Shown here: piece by piece, positions 54,656 through 62,441 of the stretch
How positions within the stretch are numbered: position 1 is the stretch's first letter
Layout of the letters: each line of letters begins with the position of its first letter
Origin: an uncultured Flavobacteriaceae bacterium
GTDB taxonomy: Bacteria; Bacteroidota; Bacteroidia; Flavobacteriales; Flavobacteriaceae
Reading direction: 5' to 3'
Assembly (NCBI GenBank): GCA_947502975.1
Contig: CANNBV010000001.1
Coordinates: 434,001 to 498,000, forward strand
Length of the DNA: 64,000 bases
Position numbers and translations under genes: made by a program
Notes under the pieces: model-generated
Seen by the model: only the letters and a program-made list of their open reading frames with translations
The model's database searches: none
What the model was told of the DNA's origin: nothing

Positions 54656-57205
54656 ATGAAAAAAACTACTAATTTATTGATTGTGGTAACAGTTTTGCTT
54701 TTTAGCGCTGTTGCTATGGCTCAAAGTACTATAACAGGTACTATTGTGGAGACTGGTACGAACTTGCCGCTTCCAGGTGCCAACGTTATTGAAAAAGGGA
54801 CTTCAAATGGGGTAACTACAGATTTTGATGGAAACTTTTCCATTACTACTCAAGAAAACTCTGGAGAGATTGTAATAACCTATATTGGTTATAATTCGAA
54901 AACAATTGCCTTTTCTGGAAATGCTGCTTTAGGTAATGTTGAAATGACATCAAGCCAAGTAGGTCTTGAAGAAATTCAAATTATAGCTTCAGTGGCGGTA
55001 GATAGAAAAACGCCAGTTGCTGTATCTACTGTAAAAGCTGCAGATATTGAACTAAAACTAGGGTCACAAGAATTTCCTGAAATTTTAAAATCTACACCAG
55101 GTATTTATGTTACTAAAGCTGGTGGTGGATTTGGTGATGGACAAGTTAGAATGAGAGGTTTTGGCTCTGTAAACGTTGCGGTAATGATTAACGGTATTCC
55201 TGTAAACGACATGGAAAATGGTCGTGTGTTTTGGAGTAACTGGGCAGGTCTTGGTGATGTAACTAGTACTATGCAAACCCAAAGAGGTTTAGGAGCTGCT
55301 AAAATTGCAGTACCTTCTATTGGTGGAACAATTAACATTATTACTAAAACTACAGATGTTGAAGAAGGCGGAAGTGTAATGAGTTCTGTTGGTAACGACG
55401 GTTATAGAAAATATGGAATTACTTATTCAACCGGTTTAATGGATAATGGTTTTGCTGCTACAGTTTCTGCTGCAAATACTACTGGTGATGGTTATGTTGA
55501 TGGTACTCAATTTTCAGGTGTATCTTATTTTGTTAATATTTCAAAAGAGTTTAACGAGCAGCATAAAATTGCGTTTTCTGCTTTTGGTGCGAAACAACAA
55601 CATGGACAAAGACAAAATAGACAGTTAATTGAAACTTATAGAAATAGTGATAGAGGTAGAAAATTTAACGCTGATTGGGGATACTATAATGGGCAAGTAA
55701 CGTTCCAAGAAGATAACTTTTACCACAAACCACAAATATCTTTAAACCACTATTGGAATTTAAATGATAATACATCTATTAATTCTTCTGCTTATGTATC
55801 CTTCGGTACTGGAGGAGGAGGAGGTATTAGAGGTGTAAACAAATTCACTTTTAATGCAGACGGAAGTAGTGAATACAGAGATGGTCTTTACGGACCAATT
55901 AACTTTGATAAAATTGCTGATGAAAACGAAGCACTAGGAGCTTTAGGTTCTGAAACTATTTTAAGAGCATCTCGTAACGATCACAACTGGTACGGATTAT
56001 TGTCTAATTTAAAAACTAATTTAAATGATGATATGGTGTTACAAGTTGGTTTAGATGTTAGATCGTATAAAGGGATTCACTTTCAAGAAGTGACTAATTT
56101 ATTAGGAGGACAATATTTCTTAGATGATAATGATGAAAATAACCCGAATAATCTTGCTCGAGTTGGTGATAAAGTAAATTATGACAACGATGGTCATGTA
56201 GGCTGGATTGGTACTTTTGGGCAATTAGAATATGATGTTACTGAAGACTTTAATGCTTTCGTAGCTGTTGCAGTTTCAAACACATCTTACAAAAGAGTTG
56301 ACCGTTTTAACTATTTAAATTCTGATCCATTACAAGAAACAGACCGTTATAATTTCTTAGGAGGGAGTATCAAAGGTGGTGGAAACTACAGAATTGATGG
56401 AAACCATAATGTATTTGCTAATATTGGTTATTTTGAAAGAGCTCCAGAGTTTGATAATGTATTTTTGAATTTTAGAAATGATAACATTAATGAGGATGCA
56501 CCAAACCAAAAGATAACCAGTTTTGAACTTGGATATGGTTACAGAAGCGAAAAGTTGGCTGCAAATGTAAACTTATATAGAACTATGTGGAATGATAGAA
56601 CAGAGATTGCTACATTCCAACAGCCTGATGGCACAAGAGCTTCAGCAAACATCTTAGGGGTTAATGCGATTCACCAAGGTATTGAATTAGATTTTGTATA
56701 TAAAGCTACAGATAGACTAGATATTAATGGTATGGCATCTTTCGGAGATTGGAGATGGGATAGTAATGTTACAGATGTACAGGTATTTGATGAAGAGCAA
56801 AACCTTATAGAAACAGTAAACTTATTTATTAAAGATGTCCATGTATCTGATGCCGCTCAAACGGCTCTAGGTTTAGGTTTAAACTACAAGTTAGGTTTAG
56901 ATACAAGACTTATTGTAGATTATGTATATAATGCTGATATTTATGCTGATTTTGATCCAAGTGATAGAGGTGAACCAGGTCCTGATGCATGGAAAATGCC
57001 TGCTTTTGGATTATTTGACGTAGCAATGAGTCATGGTTTTGAATTTGGCCCATTTGATGCGACTTTATCGGCGAGAATGACTAATGTATTCGATACACAA
57101 TATATCCCTGATGCACAAGATGGAGCAGGCTCTACAGCTGATACAGCTTTAGTTTGGTTTGGTTTCGGTAGAACATTTAATATTGGCGCTAAGCTTAATT
57201 TCTAA
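54656..57205 (+). CDS. TonB-dependent outer-membrane receptor (candidate DNA/nucleotide-locus receptor)
   Basis: This 849-residue receptor has signal peptide VAMAQ and a carboxypeptidase-regulatory-like domain at about 24-100 (ITGTIVETGTNLPLPGANVI). The plug at about 110-235 contains PEILKSTPGIYVTKAGGGFG, NGIPVNDMENGRVFWSNWAG and VPSIGGTINIITK. The barrel ends in RTFNIGAKLNF, with the usual terminal Phe. It is followed after 6 bases by a repeat-domain lipoprotein and then a secreted endonuclease I. It thus looks like the import pore of a scavenging system; the ligand is inferred, not shown. Confidence 0.9.
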   Translation: MKKTTNLLIVVTVLLFSAVAMAQSTITGTIVETGTNLPLPGANVIEKGTSNGVTTDFDGNFSITTQENSGEIVITYIGYNSKTIAFSGNAALGNVEMTSSQVGLEEIQIIASVAVDRKTPVAVSTVKAADIELKLGSQEFPEILKSTPGIYVTKAGGGFGDGQVRMRGFGSVNVAVMINGIPVNDMENGRVFWSNWAGLGDVTSTMQTQRGLGAAKIAVPSIGGTINIITKTTDVEEGGSVMSSVGNDGYRKYGITYSTGLMDNGFAATVSAANTTGDGYVDGTQFSGVSYFVNISKEFNEQHKIAFSAFGAKQQHGQRQNRQLIETYRNSDRGRKFNADWGYYNGQVTFQEDNFYHKPQISLNHYWNLNDNTSINSSAYVSFGTGGGGGIRGVNKFTFNADGSSEYRDGLYGPINFDKIADENEALGALGSETILRASRNDHNWYGLLSNLKTNLNDDMVLQVGLDVRSYKGIHFQEVTNLLGGQYFLDDNDENNPNNLARVGDKVNYDNDGHVGWIGTFGQLEYDVTEDFNAFVAVAVSNTSYKRVDRFNYLNSDPLQETDRYNFLGGSIKGGGNYRIDGNHNVFANIGYFERAPEFDNVFLNFRNDNINEDAPNQKITSFELGYGYRSEKLAANVNLYRTMWNDRTEIATFQQPDGTRASANILGVNAIHQGIELDFVYKATDRLDINGMASFGDWRWDSNVTDVQVFDEEQNLIETVNLFIKDVHVSDAAQTALGLGLNYKLGLDTRLIVDYVYNADIYADFDPSDRGEPGPDAWKMPAFGLFDVAMSHGFEFGPFDATLSARMTNVFDTQYIPDAQDGAGSTADTALVWFGFGRTFNIGAKLNF

Positions 57206-57211
57206 AAAACT

Positions 57212-58885
57212 TTGAAAATGAAAAAAATAATTTATTTAATTACACTAGTTCTTGCGGTTACCTTTGTAGGGTGTAACCCATTAGATGACCTAAATGCTGA
57301 AATTGATGCAAGAGATACTCCTGGAGTTGATTTTATACAAGCAGAAGAGCAGTATACTTTTACTACTGAAGATTATGAAATTTATGAAGATGAGCTAAGT
57401 GGTGAAGAATATTTTGAATCTCAAGATCAAGCAGATTTATTGATTCCAGACTTCTTAGCTGAAAAATATCCAGTTTGGGGAGAAGGATCTCTTGTAAATG
57501 TAACTTACAATTTATTTGATGAAACTGTTTTAGAACCTATTACAACTTCTGAAACATTATCTAACATTGGAGACATAGATAATTTTTTATCTGATACTAA
57601 TGAGGCTGCACCAGATGGGACTTTTATAGAATTAACCTATAATGCCGAAGTGTTGTCATATACTCTTAATGATGATGATTTTGAAACTATAGAAGGTGCT
57701 TTAGGTTCTAAATATCCAGAAGCTACAAGTAGTGCAGCTAGATTTGGGAATTTTGAAAGAAGATCATCTAGAGATTCTTATTGGTCAGATGATATGATTG
57801 TTGAGGCGCTTACAGTATTATTAGCAGCCGATTACAATACTGGCCAAGTATTAGCAGCAAGTTTTGCTATTTTTGATGGTAGTCCAGGTTCTGAAACATT
57901 TACGGTACAGCATAATGGATATAACTTCTTAAAACTAGATGTTGAAGCAAGTGGAACAGACGCAACAGAATATACTTTAACTGGAGATGATTATGATGCG
58001 ATAGCAGCAGCTTTAACAGCTACTTATCCAGGTCCTGGAGGTAATTTAGCGCAGTTTGGTAGTTTTGACGTTAGAGTTGGGTCAAGCGATAATGCTTGGA
58101 CAGACGATATGCTTGTTGAAGGTTTTAACCTTGTTTTACCAACTGCAATGGAAGGCGATATTTATGTTGTGTCATATGAAATATTTAATGGTTCTAGAGG
58201 AACAGATACTATGACTTTAATATATACTGGAGGTACATATGTTCAAAATGCAACAACAGTAGAAGTTACAGCCGTTGTAGCTAAGAATGATGGAGATTGG
58301 GAATTCCCATATACCTTTACTAGAGCTAACTTTGATTCCTTTGGATTCAGATTTCCAAACTTTAGCAGTAGTAATGTTTACATTTTAGACATTTTCTTAG
58401 AAGATTTGTTCCCATTTGCACAAGCTGGGGATGTAGCTATGGTACAATACGACTTCTTCGCAGGAGGTGTTTCTACAAAATATGGTAAAAGTGTATTTGA
58501 TGGTGATAAGTGGAATCTAACACCAGATGTTATTGAAACCTCATTCCAATATGGTTTTGAAGATGGTGCTTGGGTACCAGATAATACAATTAGTTATATG
58601 TTGTTAGCTGCAGATATAACCTTAATTTCAAATGCTTTTATTGATATTTATCCTGGCCCTGCTGATAATGTAGGTTTCTTCGGTAGTTTTGATAGACGCT
58701 CAGGAAGCGGTAATTATTGGACTGATGATATGTTACTAGAAGCATTTAATGTACTTTTAGATACAAGAAATCCTGGTGCTGAAAATGGACAAAAGTATGC
58801 TTTAACTTTTGTTGTATTTACAGGATCAACTGGTAATGAAACAAAAAGTGTGATAAAAACTGATGGTGTTTGGGTTTACCAATAG
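57212..58885 (+). CDS. Lipoprotein built of about five repeats, unknown family, TonB-receptor partner
   Basis: This 557-residue lipoprotein has lipobox TFVGC. About five repeats of roughly 90-110 residues are visible. Each begins like YTLNDDDFETI, YTLTGDDYDAI, YTFTRANFDSF or YMLLAADITLI, and in three copies has a core YWSDDMIVEAL, AWTDDMLVEGF or YWTDDMLLEAF. They end in a strand such as SFAIFDGSPGSETFTV or SYEIFNGSRGTDTMTL. I know no named family for it. It is 6 bases after the TonB receptor and ends at its own terminator, so it is probably the surface lipoprotein partner of that receptor, in the place of SusD. Confidence 0.75.
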   Translation: MKMKKIIYLITLVLAVTFVGCNPLDDLNAEIDARDTPGVDFIQAEEQYTFTTEDYEIYEDELSGEEYFESQDQADLLIPDFLAEKYPVWGEGSLVNVTYNLFDETVLEPITTSETLSNIGDIDNFLSDTNEAAPDGTFIELTYNAEVLSYTLNDDDFETIEGALGSKYPEATSSAARFGNFERRSSRDSYWSDDMIVEALTVLLAADYNTGQVLAASFAIFDGSPGSETFTVQHNGYNFLKLDVEASGTDATEYTLTGDDYDAIAAALTATYPGPGGNLAQFGSFDVRVGSSDNAWTDDMLVEGFNLVLPTAMEGDIYVVSYEIFNGSRGTDTMTLIYTGGTYVQNATTVEVTAVVAKNDGDWEFPYTFTRANFDSFGFRFPNFSSSNVYILDIFLEDLFPFAQAGDVAMVQYDFFAGGVSTKYGKSVFDGDKWNLTPDVIETSFQYGFEDGAWVPDNTISYMLLAADITLISNAFIDIYPGPADNVGFFGSFDRRSGSGNYWTDDMLLEAFNVLLDTRNPGAENGQKYALTFVVFTGSTGNETKSVIKTDGVWVYQ

Positions 58886-58902
58886 CCACTTAAGATTTTA
58901 AT

Positions 58903-58937
58903 AAAAACCTCTTACATAATAGTAAGAGGTTTTTTTA
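58903..58937 (+). terminator. Terminator after the repeat lipoprotein
   Basis: ACCTCTTAC pairs with GTAAGAGGT around a 6-base loop, with flanking A5 and T7 runs. It separates the receptor/lipoprotein pair from the nuclease gene. Confidence 0.9.
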
Positions 58938-58957
58938 TCTTTAAATAAATTTTTGCT

Positions 58958-60562
58958 ATGAAAAATTACATATACTTATTTTTTGTTTTAATGTTACTTA
59001 GCTGTGGAGGAAGTGAAGACAATCCCGTTGCAGAACCTCCCGTAGCAACAAATGATACAGCTACAACAGTAGAGAACACTTCTGTGTCTATAGATGTTTT
59101 AAGCAACGATTCTTTAAAGAATAATGCTACACTAAACGACTTTCAAAGTGTTTCTGCTAACGGTGGAGCAATTAATGAGGCATCTAATAAGCTTATTTAT
59201 ACCCCAGCAGATAATTTCATAGGTACAGATACATTTACCTATACTATTTGCGATGCTTTAAGTACACCAAATTGTGATACGGCTACAGTAACTGTAACAA
59301 TAACTGATACTGGAAACCCAACAGCAGTAGATGATACTTTTGATGCTATTGAAAATACAACACTACAATTAGATACATTTTTAGATAATGATAATTTAGT
59401 TGATGGGGCAATCTTAACATCTATTGATATAGCTTCCAGTTCAGGAACAGTTATTTTAAATAATGACAATACAATATCATATACTTCTGAAAACGGATTT
59501 TCAGGTGTAGATACATTCACTTACACCGTATGTGATACAGATTCAACGCCATCATGTTCTACTGCTACAATTACTATTAATGTGGCAGATGAAGGCAATC
59601 CAACTGCTGTAGATGATGCTATTACGGTTTTAACCAATCAAACAACTACTATAAATGAAGTTTTAGATAATGATACTGTTATTGATGATGCGGTTTTAAC
59701 TTCAATTGATGACAGTGCTACTATGGGTTCTGTTGTGTTAGCCACAGACGGAACATTAACGTACGAACCTATAGCTAATTTTCAAGGTGAAGACACCTTC
59801 ACATACACCATTTGTGATGATGATTCGCCTACAAATAACTGTTCTACTGCGTCAGTTACAATTTCAGTAATAACACCTGTTAACTTTAATATACCTGCTC
59901 CCTTAGCAGATTATTATAGCGATGTTATTTTTACTGAAAACTCAGGTTTGATGAAGGATGAAATAGAGGACGTAACTCAATCAAAGCATACAACGATCTT
60001 ATCTTACGGGCAGAGACATAATTACCTTTATGATGCAGACGAAGATTTGGGCAATGCTGATAATGTTATTTTAATGTACTCAAGTGAAAGTAGATATTGG
60101 GAAGAGTATACCTCTGGTTCTAACTCACATTCACCACAAACGTTTAATACTGAGCATGTGTATCCACAATCATTATTAACAGCAGCTGATGCTGTTACAG
60201 ATTTGCACCATTTAAGATCTTGTGATGCCAATGTAAATAGCGATAGACTTAACTATCCATTTGTAGATGGCAATGGTACATATCAATTAATTGGCGAAAC
60301 TTGGTTCCCTGGAGATGAATGGAAAGGAGATATAGCTAGAATGATGATGTATCTTAACGTAAGATACGGTGAGACCTTTACAAAAGTTGGTACCATAGAG
60401 TTATTTCTAAAATGGAATAGAGAAGATCCCGTTTCGGCATTTGAAGAACAGCGAAATACTGTTATTTTTTCTGCGCAAGGTAATCGAAACCCATTTATAG
60501 ACAATCCTTATTTGGCTACCTTAATTTGGGGAGGCGAAGCAGCCGAAAACAAATGGCAATAA
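58958..60562 (+). CDS. Secreted endonuclease I-family lipoprotein with three Ig-like/VCBS domains
   Basis: This 534-residue lipoprotein has lipobox LLSC (residues 13-16). Three tandem domains of about 90 residues follow (NDTATTVENTSVSIDVLSND; GNPTAVDDTFDAIENTTLQ; GNPTAVDDAITVLTNQTT), each closing with DTFTYTICDxxS. The C-terminal part at about 310-530 is an endonuclease I (EndA/NucM) domain. It has FNTEHVYPQSL with the likely catalytic His, TDLHHLRSCDANVNSDRLNY and GDIARMMMYLNVRYG. It probably cuts extracellular DNA or RNA at the cell surface. It is next to a TonB receptor and repeat lipoprotein but has its own transcript. Confidence 0.85.
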   Translation: MKNYIYLFFVLMLLSCGGSEDNPVAEPPVATNDTATTVENTSVSIDVLSNDSLKNNATLNDFQSVSANGGAINEASNKLIYTPADNFIGTDTFTYTICDALSTPNCDTATVTVTITDTGNPTAVDDTFDAIENTTLQLDTFLDNDNLVDGAILTSIDIASSSGTVILNNDNTISYTSENGFSGVDTFTYTVCDTDSTPSCSTATITINVADEGNPTAVDDAITVLTNQTTTINEVLDNDTVIDDAVLTSIDDSATMGSVVLATDGTLTYEPIANFQGEDTFTYTICDDDSPTNNCSTASVTISVITPVNFNIPAPLADYYSDVIFTENSGLMKDEIEDVTQSKHTTILSYGQRHNYLYDADEDLGNADNVILMYSSESRYWEEYTSGSNSHSPQTFNTEHVYPQSLLTAADAVTDLHHLRSCDANVNSDRLNYPFVDGNGTYQLIGETWFPGDEWKGDIARMMMYLNVRYGETFTKVGTIELFLKWNREDPVSAFEEQRNTVIFSAQGNRNPFIDNPYLATLIWGGEAAENKWQ

Positions 60563-60584
60563 TTAATCTCTTATAGATAAATTT

Positions 60585-60617
60585 AAACCGCTTCTAAACA
60601 AGAAGCGGTTTTTTTAT
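60585..60617 (+). terminator. Terminator after the endonuclease I gene
   Basis: AAACCGCTTCT (60585-60595) pairs with AGAAGCGGTTT (60601-60611) around a 5-base loop, followed by a T run. Confidence 0.88.
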
Positions 60618-60630
60618 GAATTAAAATCAC

Positions 60631-60638
60631 TATTTTTG
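60631..60638 (+). promoter_or_regulatory. Candidate -7 element for the four-helix membrane protein
   Basis: TATTTTTG fits TAnnTTTG and ends 23 bases before the ATG at 60662. No clear -33 element. Confidence 0.4.
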
Positions 60639-60661
60639 ATGTTGAAATAAAACACCGCATT

Positions 60662-61102
60662 ATGTACGAAGTTATACAATCTTTACATTCTTATTGGGCA
60701 TATCTTGTGCTAGTTATATTGATAATTGCTGTAGTAAATGCAGTTGCTAAATCTGTGGGAGGTAAAGAATACAGTGCAAAAGATTTTAGGATTTCATTAT
60801 TCACCTTAATTGTATCACACATTCAATTACTAATAGGTCTTATTTTATACTTTGTGTCTCCAAGACTAGCGCTTTTTGGTGAACTTGGAATGGGAGGCGT
60901 TATGAAAGATGCTGTGAATAGGTTGTATTTAGTTGAGCATCCAATGGTAAATATCATAGCTGTAGCTTTAATCACAATTGGATATTCAAAGCATAAAAAG
61001 AAGTTAACGTCAGCACCAAAATTAAAAACTATTGCAATTTTTTATACTATAGCATTAGTACTGTTTTTATCCCGAATTCCTTGGAATGCTTGGTTGAGCT
61101 AA
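60662..61102 (+). CDS. Four-helix integral membrane protein, unknown function
   Basis: This 146-residue protein has four hydrophobic helices: YWAYLVLVILIIAVVNAVA, LFTLIVSHIQLLIGLILYFV, VNIIAVALITIGYSKH and IAIFYTIALVLFLSRIP. His residues lie in or near three of the helices (SLHSYWAY, VSHIQLL, VEHPMVN), which could allow haem binding in a four-helix bundle, but this is inference. Close relatives are sometimes mislabelled as ribosomal L27; this protein has no L27 feature. The stop is 2 bases from the stop of the opposite-strand gene. Confidence 0.7.
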   Translation: MYEVIQSLHSYWAYLVLVILIIAVVNAVAKSVGGKEYSAKDFRISLFTLIVSHIQLLIGLILYFVSPRLALFGELGMGGVMKDAVNRLYLVEHPMVNIIAVALITIGYSKHKKKLTSAPKLKTIAIFYTIALVLFLSRIPWNAWLS

Positions 61103-61104
61103 AT

Positions 61105-62154
61105 TTACTCCGCCTCTTTAATTAAATACATGTAAACTGGGAAGTGATCACTAAAACCGTGACTAAAACCACTATCATTCCAACTTCTAAAGGGATAACC
61201 TTTATATTTTCCGTTGGAAGTAATTAAATAGTTTCTATTAAAAATCCCTGACTTATAATACCTGTAAGAAGAAAAGTCTTTATTAAGTAGAGGCTTAGAT
61301 ATGATAATTTGGTCAAATAAGCTCCAATTATCACGATAAGCAGTCGTTCCTAGTCCATCTCTATAATAATTTTCAAACGGATTATATAAACCTTTAGAAT
61401 CAACTTTTTTACGCTTTCTGATGGTTTTAAGAACATCTTTCAAACTAGGGTCGTTGGGATTATCATTTAAGTCTCCCATAATTACAACCTTAGCATAAGG
61501 ATCATCAGCCTGAAGTGAGTCAACAATACGCTTATTTAATTTAGCTGCAGCAATTCTTTTGGGTTTACTCCTGGCTTCACCACCCCGTCTTGATGGCCAA
61601 TGGTTCACAATGATGTGTATTAAATCACCATCAAGATTCCCGCTAACTAATAATTGATCTCGTGTAGTGATACGTTCTTTACTTTCATCATCATAAATTT
61701 TTAATTCATATGTCGACGAATTAATTGGCGTAAACAAATTCTTTTGATACAATAAGCCCACATCAATACCTCGAGAGTCAGGAGAATCATAATGTATAAT
61801 ACCGTAATTTTTTTCTATCAATAATACGTTATTGGTGATATCATCAAGAACACTTTTGTTCTCAACTTCGCAGATTCCAATTACAGCAGGTGTATTTTTA
61901 GTAACATCTTTACCAATTTCAGAAATTACACGAGCCATATTATTCACCTTATTTTTATAAGCTTCTGCTCGGTTTGTTTTCAATTCCATGATTGGACTAT
62001 ACTCATCAAACTTTAAAGGATCATTGATAGTATCGAATAAGTTTTCTAAATTGTAAAAGGCAAGGGTATGAATTTTAAATTTTTTCTTTTGCCCAAAACT
62101 TGATAAAGAAATACTCAAAAACAAAAGAATAAAACCTAGTTTTAAAAACGTCAT
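61105..62154 (-). CDS. Secreted endonuclease/exonuclease/phosphatase-family hydrolase
   Basis: The start is taken at ATG 62154, giving 349 residues with signal peptide SLSSFGQ; an upstream ATG at 62193 would leave almost no leader. The EEP fold motifs are complete: FYNLENLFD, ICEVEN, VNHWPSRRGG (catalytic His region), VVIMGDLNDNPNDP (Asp/Asn), SLFDQIII and SHGFSDHFPVYM (terminal Asp-His). EEP enzymes cut phosphodiester or phosphomonoester bonds in DNA, RNA or nucleotides. It is divergent from a TonB receptor at 62442 and close to an endonuclease I, which fits a DNA or phosphate scavenging locus. Exact substrate unknown. Confidence 0.88.
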   Translation of the reverse strand: MTFLKLGFILLFLSISLSSFGQKKKFKIHTLAFYNLENLFDTINDPLKFDEYSPIMELKTNRAEAYKNKVNNMARVISEIGKDVTKNTPAVIGICEVENKSVLDDITNNVLLIEKNYGIIHYDSPDSRGIDVGLLYQKNLFTPINSSTYELKIYDDESKERITTRDQLLVSGNLDGDLIHIIVNHWPSRRGGEARSKPKRIAAAKLNKRIVDSLQADDPYAKVVIMGDLNDNPNDPSLKDVLKTIRKRKKVDSKGLYNPFENYYRDGLGTTAYRDNWSLFDQIIISKPLLNKDFSSYRYYKSGIFNRNYLITSNGKYKGYPFRSWNDSGFSHGFSDHFPVYMYLIKEAE

Positions 62155-62202
62155 GTGATGTATATGAAATATTTTCACGTATATTATAAACAAAACTTAA
62201 GC

Positions 62203-62210
62203 CAAAGTTA
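62203..62210 (-). promoter_or_regulatory. Candidate -7 element for the EEP hydrolase
   Basis: The plus strand reads CAAAGTTA, or TAACTTTG on the minus strand, matching TAnnTTTG. It gives a leader of about 40 bases to ATG 62154 and supports that start over 62193. Confidence 0.4.
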
Positions 62211-62441
62211 GCCTAATGATTTAAATTTATTAGAATCAATCAGTTACTTTTTCTTATTATGCCAAATGAATTTTAAAATGATTGACTATAAATTGGAGTT
62301 ATATTTTCTATAGATGAACTAGAAAAAATAAGCATAGCCTCAGTTACGGTTATTTTTTATGGTGAAATATAAAGGAAATAGAAACGAATTTAATCGATTA
62401 TTTTAATGTTTATTTGGTATTTTGGTGTCTTAAAGGCAAGT

